From: Mycteria americana
Lineage: Eukaryota > Chordata > Aves > Ciconiiformes > Ciconiidae
Direction of reading: 5' to 3'
DNA length: 64,000 nt
Assembly (NCBI RefSeq): GCF_035582795.1
Contig: NC_134366.1
Span: 171,442,401-171,506,400, forward strand
Each line of letters starts with the position of its first letter. Within the stretch, counting starts at the first letter, position 1. Below are positions 1 through 10,100 of this stretch, one piece after another. The translations under genes were made by a program, and so were the position numbers. The notes under the pieces were generated by a model, which was not told where the DNA came from, searched no databases, and saw only the letters and a list, made by a program, of their open reading frames with translations.

Positions 1-3000
1 GAGGGGCAGCAAACCCCAGAGGAACAAGGAAGGAAGAAATTGCCTTTGCACATAGCTGTGCTGTTTCCTCTTTGCAGTTGTAAAGACAGTTGTCGAGGGA
101 GGGCAGAGCTTGCTCAGAGCCCAGGAGGAAGCTAGTCCAGCAGATAACCCCACATGTGGAGTCAGAGGCTCCTTTTCTGGTGCAGAATGGGAGATTTTCA
201 GCTTTGCTGGGCCCAGATATGATTGCAGTATGACTGAGGGCTGGCTATTCTGCACCTCTGCCTCGCTACAGGCTTCTGGGCTGTAATATTACTATTTCAG
301 CCTCTGGGTAATGATCCAGATCCTCAAAGGCTGTTAAGTGCCCAATTTCGTTTGAAACCGTTGGGAATTTGGCATCTAAATCTTTAAATACTCTGCATAA
401 AAGACTGCCCTGCAAAAGCAGACTTGTATGTGCTTTACCTTAGCAGTCTCTGTGTGTATTTAATGATGTATGGAGTTACTCACTTTGCCCTTGGAGGCTT
501 CCCTATTGTGTTGTGTGTGTCTGTTCTCATCAGAGAAAGGGCAGGTTGGGGTAGGAATAGGACTATTGCAATCTCTGTTGGTGATCACTAAGAGGCAACC
601 CAAGAAGATAGCCTGAGCAGAGGGATGGTGCAGCTCAAGAGGCAAGAGACCTGGCCCCGATTTCCAGAAACACAGAGAACTGAGGGAGGCTTCAGCAGCA
701 ATGAGAACTGGCAGGTGGAAGGTGCCCACCAAAACCGTGCCATTTGGAAGAGTATTTCTGACGATAGTTGAGTTTTTGGTACTGATTTTCAACATTGTGC
801 CCTGAGCAGAAATGGGTGACTTTAAATAGGACAGAAGTTTAGCAAGTGCTACACCCTGAGCAAAAGCAAGATGTGTAAACAATATGGATTAAACAAAGAA
901 CACAAAAAGTGACTAAAAAAATAAGCTAGTTTGTGGATGATTTAGCCTCTTTCCAATTTTTGGAGACTGTGTCCTTGATAAGGGACCAGACCCTGCTTTG
1001 GAGCTGGTGTAAAATGAAGAAGGACCACTGAAAGCTCTGGATAAAGTAATAGACATTACCAAATAAAGACAATTATCCAATCTCAGGTGGCGTTTATGGG
1101 GAGTGAATAATACACTGACAGTAAAGGGAATTCAGACTTCTACAAGTTAAGTTTACAGCAGAAAGAGAGAGCTTCAACTGAGACCTTGTTTAGGAACTTA
1201 AAAATCTCAGCAAAGTATCTTAGAGGTTTTTTACTGACCTCAAATGAGCAACTGCACTAAGAAAGATGTTAAGACATTTCTGTATATGGCAAAAATACTG
1301 TTGATAACAAAAGAAAGGGAGGTGTGAAGCTGTAGCTTGTTGGAACAAAGAAACTAAAATAAGCTATGCACTGAGCCTGCATTTTTCCTCCTGTTTCTCT
1401 GAAATAGTCTTGGCAAAAGACAGTACTGTTAACAGCTCTGTGTATGTGAGACATTCTTATTACAAACAGCTTAGGTGGCATGGGAAGGTCTGAGAACATG
1501 TTGTGGGTTGGTGGGCATGAGTTTTTGGGGTTTGCAGGGAAGTGCAGACCTTTGAGGCATAAAATATTTTCTCCAAATGAGGGGCTGGTGGAAAACGGTG
1601 GCAGAAATGTGAAGTGGCTAGTCTGGCCGAGAAGTCAGAGCCTAATCTGTGTGTGCTGATGCATCATTTAACAGAGACCTGCCAAGACGGTGGCGTCGGC
1701 TGTTAGGTGGCTATGTCAGTGTTTTGCAGATGATTAAGGAAATAGATGAGGCAGAAGGAAAACACAGTACAATTGGGCCCTGGGAAGGCTCACCATGTTC
1801 GTGGCCATGTCTAGAATGGGAAACAATGACCAGGACAACAGTCTCACATCCCGTGGGGTAGTGCCACAGTGTTGGTGGCCCTCATCACAACTTCTTGGAA
1901 GGAAAATCCTCTTCAAAGGAATAGAGCTCCCAGCAAAAGGCCACTGAGTCAGCTGTATTGCTTGGGAAAGCCTCAGAGAGGTCACATACCCAGCATTGGC
2001 AGTTGCTGTACCCCAGGACAATCAAGAGCCTGAGTTAATGGACCAGCTGCAGCTGACAGCATTGTGCTGATGTTCTGGGTGAGACCTGCAGGTCCCTGCA
2101 CTAGCTGACTGAACACTGCTCATTTGTAGATTCCAGATACATAATTTTATTTCAGGCACAGGACTCAGCTGCCCAAGCAGAAGTGAACGCTATGGGATAC
2201 CTGAGGGTAGGCCGTTGGGACAGTGCAGGACTTGCAGGAGAACCACAGTCTTGTGCAGCAGGAGCTAGAGGTGTGGTGACTCCCCATCATGCCTACCATG
2301 GCATTAGGCACTGACCTATTGGCGACTGATTTGTTCCCTTGGGGGACTTTGGTGCTGGATTAAGATGCATGCATTAAAGTATCTCATGTGCAGATCGTGT
2401 CTGGGCTCCTGTTATATCCCTGGAGATCTAGGCAATGTGGAGGCCAGGGTCACTCAGCTGGGACGTCTCTGCTTCCATGAGCTGAATTGCTCTCCATGGA
2501 CTCCACTGCCTGGAACAGGAACTGGGACATCCAGTGCTCCTAGGGACAACTATACTCATCTCTGGATAGATTCCTGTATTGCAGTGATGTTGGCTGTTCA
2601 ATTTTTATTACCATTGGATCGGTCAGGGAAACAGGTTAGGGGAAACACGTATGTGCTGCAAGAGGCAAAATCCTGCAAACTCAGTTGCAAGAGGCAGTTT
2701 GAAGCATTGGTTATGCTCTGTTCTGGTGGAATGGAGATGACGGTTCCATGGTCAGACCCCGGGAAGCAGAGTACTCTAGGATGCCCTAGCTTGGACCAAC
2801 CATAAAGCCTGCTGGTCTGAATGGTAACACCAGTGAGTGCCAGGAAAAGCTGTTCACTAGAGTTGATGAATTCATAGTAGCCTTCCAGCTGGAGGAGCAA
2901 TAAGCATGTGAATGGGGAGACATGGAGCAGTAACAACAGTTATTGCCATTCATGCTTCAGGTTTTGCTGTTTTCCTAGGACATTTTTTTTGTATTTGCAT

Positions 3001-3490
3001 TGCTTAATTGGTACAGTGTAATCTAAAACATTTACCCACCATTGTGGACAGAATTTTCTGGCATCCTTAGCCTCACATACCTTTTAAACATGGCTCTTAA
3101 ATCATCCTAGTGACTTTATACTGGGGTGAATTTCAACCTGGATGCCTGAGATGGATTCTTTTTCTGTCCTTGGAAGCATCAGCATTTAAGTGACTGAGTG
3201 GATGGACTGATAGTGGGAATTAAGACAGCAAACCCTGATTTCACAACATGCCAGGAAGAAAAATCAAACAAGAGTAGTATAGCATCATAGTCTGTTTCTG
3301 CTTTTCATCTTGGCTGTTCTTCAGGGAGAGAGAGCGTAACAGCATAGTTTGCTAGAAAGCATGTTCCTTTTCACAGCTTTTTGGTATGCTCATCTGCAGT
3401 TTAGGGGATTTAGTGATCCAAATGAAGGTGGGACATATCCTTAACCTCTACCCAAGCCCAAGCAATGTGTATGAAAACATACACCCACAT
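1..3490. other. Intergenic sequence beyond the 3' end of GPR20, no gene seen
   Basis: No coding exon, RNA gene or recognisable transposon was found on either strand. The open frames here are short (at most 146 codons), overlap one another on opposite strands, and show no family motifs. The segment lies downstream of GPR20, which is transcribed leftward, so it would be post-gene spacer if the polyadenylation signal near 3,500 is used. Confidence 0.5.
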
Positions 3491-3497
3491 GTATTTT

Positions 3498-3503
3498 TTT
3501 ATT
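3498..3503 (-). terminator. Candidate GPR20 polyadenylation signal (AATAAA)
   Basis: Read on the minus strand, this is the first AATAAA hexamer after the GPR20 stop codon, about 585 bases downstream. It is followed within about 30 bases by a GT-rich stretch (GTGGGTGTATGTTTT), as expected of a downstream cleavage element. That stretch overlaps a small inverted repeat at 3,467-3,484 (7-bp arms, AAAA loop). The assignment rests on position and motif only; a more distal signal is possible. Confidence 0.45.
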
Positions 3504-4086
3504 ATAGCTGAAATAGCGAGAGGAGACTTTACTGCTTGACTTCATCTTCTCTTCCCTGAGAAGGTTCAGACCTTTTCAGAAACAAATTAGTAGTTACTAG
3601 TGACAGGTAGGTTGCAATACTTTCTTTCCCACTCCATTGGCATCTAAAATCTTTGTAGTGCATAGCTCTGGAAACATCCCTCTTATCCTTTACTCCTTAG
3701 CACATGCCCAAGGCCCAAAAGCTTTCATAGAAAATAGAGATTTCCTGCTTTCTAAGTCACCCTAGGAGTGTCACATTACAATGTCAAACAGAAAAAGAAA
3801 ACCACAGTAAAGAATTTGTTGCTAGCAAAATGTCTGTATTAAAATACAAAGAAAACTTTCCTGTTGGGAACAGTAATTAATAGACTCTCTTTTGTATTGG
3901 TACTAACAGCACTGCAAGTTCCATTTTCCAAACAGACCACAATGTTCTTGAAGAATAAATTCCACCAGTGTCATTCTGAACCTCAGCCTAAAAACTAAAG
4001 AGGTCAAAGACAATAGTACCATGCATCCTAGCAATATTCCAGCATCATTACACTGGCATACTTCCGCGTGTCCCATCAGGTGTGGG
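3504..4086 (-). other. GPR20: Probable GPR20 3' untranslated region
   Basis: This is the sequence between the GPR20 stop codon and the first good polyadenylation hexamer on the same strand. It is moderately AT-rich and has no coding signal in the GPR20 frame. The distal boundary is inferred from the AATAAA plus GT-rich pair and would move if another site is used. Confidence 0.45.
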
Positions 4087-5148
4087 TTATATCTGGACAC
4101 TGCTTGGTGATGGCAAGCTCACAGAGCTTCCTATTGTGTTTGAGAAGGCGATGATTGCATTGGAGCCCTTGGAGTTCTTGTTCATACCCAGGATGTCCAC
4201 ACTGGTTTGCTCTGGCTCGGTTTTCCTGAAGATGTTTTTCATGGTTGACTGAAAGTTATTGGTGACAAAGCAGTAGACAATGGGGTCCATGCAGCTGTTG
4301 AGGCTACTCAGAGTCACTGTCACATGGTAGACGAGGAGGCTGACGTCATGGGGCATGTCTGGGTTGATGGAGATTGCTACCTGTCGCACATGAAAAGGAG
4401 TAAAGCAGATCATGAAGATGATGAGGACGGTGATAAGGAGTTGCACAGCCCTCATTCTCCTCTCCCGACTCTGGTGCATGAGGCTGGGCTTGGACAGAGC
4501 ACACATAATCCTGGTGGTGAAGAAGATGATTATGATGAGGGGGAAGAAGTACTCGCAGACCATTAGGACCAGAATCTTGGAGAGGCAGCATGCAGCAAAC
4601 TGTATTGCCATGGTCAGGATTGAGAAAGTCACCACAGTAGCAAAGATCCAAATGAAGACACAGATCCCCTTGGCCCAGGTGGGGTTCCTCCATTTACGTG
4701 AGGCCTCCACCTGTACAATTGCCAGATAGCGGTCAACGCAGATGCATGTCAAGAAGAGGATGCTGCAGTACATGTTGACAAAGTAGCCAAAGATATGAAC
4801 CAAGGAACAATTCAGGCAGTCCCCTGCACTATAGAACATGATGATCCGGACAGGCAAGGAAAAGCCCACCAAGAGATCAGTAACAATCAAGTTGATGGTG
4901 TAAATAACAGAGGTGGTTTTTGTCTTGGTACGGAAGCAGAAGACGTACAGTGCCAAGCTGTTCAGCACAACACCCACCAGGAAAATGATGGCATTGACTA
5001 CCATCAGGGCAATCCACAGGTTGTAAAATTCTGTGTAGAGTTCTTTGTCGGCATGGATGAAGTTGGAGAACAAGTAGATGCTGGCGTTGGGTTGCTGGGT
5101 GGAGTTGATAGAGTCAAGGGCTGGAAGTTGGGTGGAGGAGGTCGGCAT
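4087..5148 (-). CDS. GPR20: GPR20, orphan class A G protein-coupled receptor
   Basis: An intact 353-codon frame encodes a seven-helix plasma-membrane receptor. Its closest match from memory is mammalian GPR20 (human form about 358 residues), a Gi-coupled orphan. Shared stretches include the TM1-TM2 segment ending SVIYTINL, the helix 3 run CSILFLTCICVDRYLAI, and the TM7 run SLNSCMDPIVYCFVT. Visible features: a short N-tail with no obvious signal peptide and N-glycosylation sequons at N15 and N21; N63 (helix 1); D91 (helix 2); a third sequon at N113 in loop 1; C111 or C114 as the helix 3 disulfide cysteine, with C187/C188 in loop 2; DRY at 139-141; W167 (helix 4); P203 (helix 5); CFTPF around P251 in place of the usual CWxP; and DPIVY at 288-292 in place of NPxxY. 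An in-frame GTG lies two codons upstream, but the ATG at 5,148 has A at -3 and is the likelier start. The coding region is a single exon, as in mammals. No frameshift or missing core residue is seen. Confidence 0.95.
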   Translation of the reverse strand: MPTSSTQLPALDSINSTQQPNASIYLFSNFIHADKELYTEFYNLWIALMVVNAIIFLVGVVLNSLALYVFCFRTKTKTTSVIYTINLIVTDLLVGFSLPVRIIMFYSAGDCLNCSLVHIFGYFVNMYCSILFLTCICVDRYLAIVQVEASRKWRNPTWAKGICVFIWIFATVVTFSILTMAIQFAACCLSKILVLMVCEYFFPLIIIIFFTTRIMCALSKPSLMHQSRERRMRAVQLLITVLIIFMICFTPFHVRQVAISINPDMPHDVSLLVYHVTVTLSSLNSCMDPIVYCFVTNNFQSTMKNIFRKTEPEQTSVDILGMNKNSKGSNAIIAFSNTIGSSVSLPSPSSVQI

Positions 5149-5169
5149 GGTCACTGACTTCCCAGTGAT
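5149..5169 (-). other. GPR20: GPR20 5' untranslated leader within the coding exon
   Basis: Twenty-one bases separate the inferred acceptor from the ATG (minus strand ATCACTGGG...GTGACC then ATG). The first exon or exons of the transcript must lie at higher coordinates, to the right, but were not identifiable by sequence. Confidence 0.6.
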
Positions 5170-5190
5170 CTGGAGGAGAAGAAACAGAAG
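5170..5190 (-). other. Splice acceptor before the GPR20 coding exon
   Basis: On the minus strand a pyrimidine-rich run (CTTCTGTTTCTTCTCCTCC) is followed directly by AG, with AG at 5,171-5,170. This is a near-ideal vertebrate 3' splice site and implies at least one upstream non-coding exon. No branch point was scored. Confidence 0.7.
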
Positions 5191-6753
5191 TATATTGATG
5201 GGTATGTCAGCATTCCTTAGGGCTCAAAATATTGTCACCTAAGAACATTTTAACCAACTTATTTGTACATCTTCAGTAGTTATACATATTGCGGTACTCT
5301 CTGAGCATCTCATCTGTCAATATGGGATTACCAATAATCGCTAGAAAAATACCTGGGTTTACAATTACTGTCTTCCAGTGGTTCCAGATGCATGTTTTGG
5401 AGAAGACACACAATCCCCACTTCAAATTTCTCTTCCTCTGCCCTGTGCAAAAGTGGTTTTAAGGCCTGAGCAAGAACAGAGAAGTGAACTATGCCAAGGG
5501 GAGCAAAGGAGAAGGGAAAGTCAGGGGACCTACACATGGTCATGTTTGAGCCAGCCACGTGGCAAATGGCCCAGAGAAATAGATGGGGTTACTGAGTCTA
5601 AGCAGGGTGCATTGATGCTTATGGAGGGCACAGGCCATTTTCTGCTGTGACAGGGAGGGTCAAGCCAATATGCGGCTCCTACCAAGTCTTGTTTCCTGAA
5701 CATGGCTCTTATTCTTTCAAGTCCTTCCTCCACTGGACAGCTTCGTCCCAACTGGCGGCTCTTCCTGCCCTGCCGTGGGAGAAGGATAGTGCTGGCAGCC
5801 AGAAGACATTTGCCTGACCTATTAGCACAGCCATAGCCCCAGCATCTGACTCCTAACATATCACATCCCTTCCCTTGGCCAGGTGATCCCATTAGAGAAT
5901 TACATCCAGCAGCATTTTCAAGAACTGTAAGATTTTCCTAAAATCAAAGGATGGCTGAATTTTCTGGGAAAGCACAAGCAGGTTGTGTGGCATCTTCTAG
6001 AGATCTGTACTCACAGCAACAGCAGCCGGGAGATTTCAAACCAAGGGCGTCAGCCGCTACTCCTGCCAGGGTTTGACAGTTTAATTTGCAAATCATTCCT
6101 GACTTACACACTATTTTAAACTGATTTGTATATTAAAAAGATAAAAAAAAGCCCAATATATACAGAAACTTGGCTGGTTGCAATAAAAATAAATGGCTGA
6201 AAAATGTCTGGAATATCTCAAAGCAGCTGAGCAGGACTTTGAGGTTAAAAAAATCAGCTTGAATCAGCAGAGAATGATGCTGAAAGACTTGAGTTATGAG
6301 GGTTTGAAATCCCTGCTACCAAAGAGCCAAGTGCGGAAGGGCTAGGAGACGAGGAGCTGCAAACACATCTTCCAGTGCTCACAGGAACTGCGGTGTGCCT
6401 GGGCTGCATGTCTCAATGAGGAAGGCTTGAATTGCTAAGGGGGTCTGGATATCCAGCTCCCCCAAGCATGCCCCATCCTCTGGCAGCTGGCTTTCTGCCT
6501 GCACTAATCCTTTTTGCTGCTTATGAGGATTGGGAGGATGGACCGAAGGTGTCACATTGCTTGTGAGATACTCCAAGCTGTTGGTGGCCATGTAGAAACC
6601 GGAGGAAGAAGCTGCCTAGGTCAGAAGCCTTCGAGTGAAAAGTGGATCCTCAGGAGAGTTCCTGCTGGCCAAAAGCAAATATTTTGCAGGGACAGTCCTA
6701 ACTGGGTCCCGAGAGCGTCACAGCAGCTCTGAGCCTGCCTGACAAGTGCCAAA
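5191..6753. other. GPR20 5' flank, presumed intron or promoter-side DNA
   Basis: No exon or repeat was recognised. By position this is likely intron between an unseen GPR20 5' non-coding exon and the coding exon. A CpG-dense promoter island is not evident here. Confidence 0.35.
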
Positions 6754-6801
6754 GCCCAGCCACTAAAAGCTTTTCCTGCCCAGCCACTAAAAGCTTGCTT
6801 G
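6754..6801. repeat. Two-copy 24-bp tandem duplication
   Basis: The unit beginning GCCCAGCCACTAAAAGCTT occurs at 6,754 and again at 6,778 with nearly identical sequence. It is a local slippage-type duplication in non-coding DNA. Confidence 0.85.
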
Positions 6802-6954
6802 TTGGGTTAATGAACTACAAATCCCTGCTAGCCATAACTCTCAAGCTGTTGAACTCCTCCACACCTCCTGACAAAAGCAGAAGGCTTCCAGCTCTCTGGG
6901 ATAAAGAGCTGGGGAACTGAGATTTAGGAGAAGAGATTCCCAAGTGTCTGTGCA

Positions 6955-7190
6955 TTTGCTGGACACAGCACTCCTGATGTGTCTCACCAGTGCTGAGATC
7001 ACCTCCCTCAGCCTGCTGGCAATGCTCCTCCTAAGGCAATGCAGGAAGCTGTTGGCCTTCTTTCTCACAAGGGTGCATTGCTGGCTCATGTGCAACTTGG
7101 TGTCCGCCAGGACCCCCAAGTCCTCTGCAAAGCCACTTTCCAGCTGTTTGGCCTCAGGCTGTACTAGTGCATCCCTCCCATCCTGGTAAA
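6955..7190 (-). mobile_element. CR1 LINE fragment, internal ORF2 (late reverse transcriptase region)
   Basis: The minus-strand translation over about 6,973-7,160 contains the order [23 protein letters not shown], then [16 protein letters not shown] and SALVR. These blocks are typical of the segment of CR1 ORF2 just after the catalytic core. The frame is broken toward both ends and both element ends are missing, so this is an old dead fragment. The sequence at about 7,230-7,440 also has a repeat-like look but I could not place it in a family. Confidence 0.8.
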
Positions 7191-10100
7191 GACTCTGCTG
7201 AACCCTCTCCTGTCTTTCAGCATTCCCCTGAACAGAGTGCTCCCAAACTGGATGCCTCACCAGTGATGAATTGATGGAGGTAATAACTCCCCTCCATCTG
7301 CTGACCATGAACCTCCTAATGTGGCACAGTATGTACTTTGCCTTGTCTGCAATGAGTGCTTGCTGCTTGATGGTTCTTTTTCAGCCTAAGATCCACCATA
7401 CCACCAATGTCCTTTTCAGTAGAGCAGTTCGCAGCCTGTACTGGTGAATAAGGTCATAGGATATGGCCAGGCAGGCTTCTGCAGAGGACTGAGTGACCAA
7501 AGTGTGGGTGCTTTCCTGCCTCTTCTCACTTTGGAGAGGGCTGGGAATGAAGTATGTTTGGCAAATGGTCAACATTCAAGATCAATAGTCCTCATGGGAT
7601 GCTACAGTCTAGTTGTGGTTACTCTGTACGGTTCATTCAAGCCAGGTGAGCACAAAGCAGAACATTTGTTGGGCCAAAGCAGAGATCAGGACTGAGAATT
7701 TAGAAGACTTGGTGTGAAGTTCCCTCTGGAAATTCTTGGAGAAGTGACTTTGTCATCATGATGGAGCTTAGGTCTGTTGGCCTGGAGTGTGGTATTGCTC
7801 TAGTTTCTTCTTGCCTCTCATCTAGTCTATGGAAGTGGTGTGAAAGAAAAAGATGGGTTTTAATATCCTTGAACTTGGAAGGATATTTATAATCAAATGG
7901 CAGTTTGTTCTGTTTAGGTAGCCACTCAAGCCCACGTGGTTGGATTGTCCATTGGAATGGCTGGTGCTCAATCATAAAGCCCTCCTGAGATCAAACCCAG
8001 TGCCAGATTATGCTGCAGGACTGCAATCCTGAAGCCCGGGGTCAGACCACCTGTAATGTCCCAAAGAACTGCTGGGCAAAGAGGAACAATCCTAACTTCT
8101 GTCCACTTTTGCACTTAGGCTGTCTCCAGCAGCAACCAGACATGGGAACATCTTGTGTTTCAGGAATGACCAGATTACCTCACCCTGCCCTTAACTCTGG
8201 TGGCAGCCAAAGTAGCACACATGTTCGCATTATTTTGTCTGGGTCTGATTGAGCCTGCAGACTCCTGGGGCAAGGTCTTGTCTCTTTACATTTTGTGCCA
8301 AGCATGCTGTCAGTGAATAACAGGAAAAACTGGACCCAAGACTGGCTGAAGGTAGTGGAGTTGCGAAGTCTGGCACCTGAGAAAGATGCATGGGGAGGAT
8401 GCAGAACGCTGGCCCATTTTCTAATGATTTTCTACTGTTCTCACCATCTGATCTTCTCTGTTTGTTTGTTTCACTCTTTAATTACAAAAACAAACTGAAA
8501 TGAGCAGATGCCTGGATCTGCTCCCAGATTTCTCCTTGCAGACGCTGTCAAGAGGCGCACTGTGGAAGCTACTGCACCAGTGCAAACCAAGAAATAAAGA
8601 CTTTGTTGCTCCTCGAGTGCAGTGTGAGCTTGTATATCTGTGTTCATACAGATAGTTGAGCAAGAGGAGAAGACAAAATCACCCATCCCATCCCTTAGCA
8701 TGCACTAGAGTGTATTTAGTTGCGTATGCATTTGTCTCCTGATTGTAATTCTAAGGCACTGGCCATTTGCTCTGTTAGTAGCTTGCCTCCTCTGGGAGAT
8801 TTTTCTTCTGTCTCAGATCCTTTATCACAAACACCTGATATTCATCTTACGTTTTTCCTTTCCTGCCTCAGCGAAATCAATAACTCAAAATGCATTCAGA
8901 TGTTGCTCATCCTCACGATGCTTTTGAGGTATGTAGGGCACTTTACAGACCAACAGAAAAGGATTCCCTATGAGTACTGTCCATACACAGAAATTAAAAT
9001 CATCAGCATATACAGTGTGATGGCTTACATAGTCACCTCTTCCACTGAGCCCCATGGGCAGTGAAATAAACTCCAGATATAGTAAACAGCTAAAAAACAA
9101 GTAGCATTTTGTTTACCAAATTGAACATGCCATGGAGGAGCTGAATTAGAGTTTCTGTCTCTTCCCACTCCATCGCTGCCCTGTCTGGACTCAAAATCCA
9201 AGCATCTACGTGAAACAAATTTAAGTAATTCTGAAGATTTCCTCACTGACAGTCTGTGGAAAAGCTGCCTCTTGGGCTGCAGTGGGAAAAGTCTTCCTCT
9301 TGTTACTGATGGATGTTTGGGTAAATGGCCTTTTCCTTTCTTTGTGGGACTGCCCTCCTCTCATGGCTCACAAGCAGAAGGGACGGAGAGCTGGACTGGC
9401 AAAGCAATAGCATTCCTCTGAGTGCTTTTAATGAGATGGAGCTGGACCAAACCCCTGGTTAACAGCTACTAAGTATTTTTCCGTTGTGGGTCTCCAAGCA
9501 CTTGACAAAGGTACGTTGCCCCATTTTGCAGCAGGCTGAACAAGGCATAGAATGGCAGTGTGACCTCGTGTCTGAGGAAAAGCAAACATTTCCAAAGATT
9601 TCCAGTTCTGCCCCCCCTCCCCCCAGTCAAAATATTACACCAACCAGGTCTCTCTCTTTGCCATCAGAAATACTCATGCAGGTGTTAAAGTGAGTCGGTT
9701 CAGCTACCCATCACCATGGAGTGGTGGCATATAGCAGTCAGTGGGGGGCATGGCTAAATACATGAGAAGCTTTGCAGCCTTTGCAAACCTTTATTTTGCT
9801 ATATTTCGCACTATTTATTGCTTGCAGCTATGGCATGAGCTCATGCAGAGCTACAAGAACGACTGTCACCTTTGCTTACAGAGTAAATAGCCCCTGTGCT
9901 AACCCCTTTCCTAAAATCTTCAAAGAGTTTGGAGCTCAGCCTTCTTCATGCCTAATTCAGCTCTCAATCCCCCAGATTCCCATGCAATCCCTGTTTCTTG
10001 GAGCTGGCAGTCTGCAAAGCCCAAGATGGGTAAACACGCATCCTTCTGAGTGCTGTCTGACTGCGCCAGTTGGCCTATGCTGTTATATTATACCTCTCAG

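Noticed and set aside
5149-5154. An upstream in-frame GTG that would lengthen GPR20 by two codons
   Set aside because: Nuclear vertebrate genes very rarely start at GTG, and the ATG two codons later has A at -3 and a matching position in the family.
4324-5157. Plus-strand and out-of-frame open frames of 80-120 codons inside GPR20
   Set aside because: They are antisense or shifted shadows of the receptor gene; the GPR20 frame explains the lack of stops.
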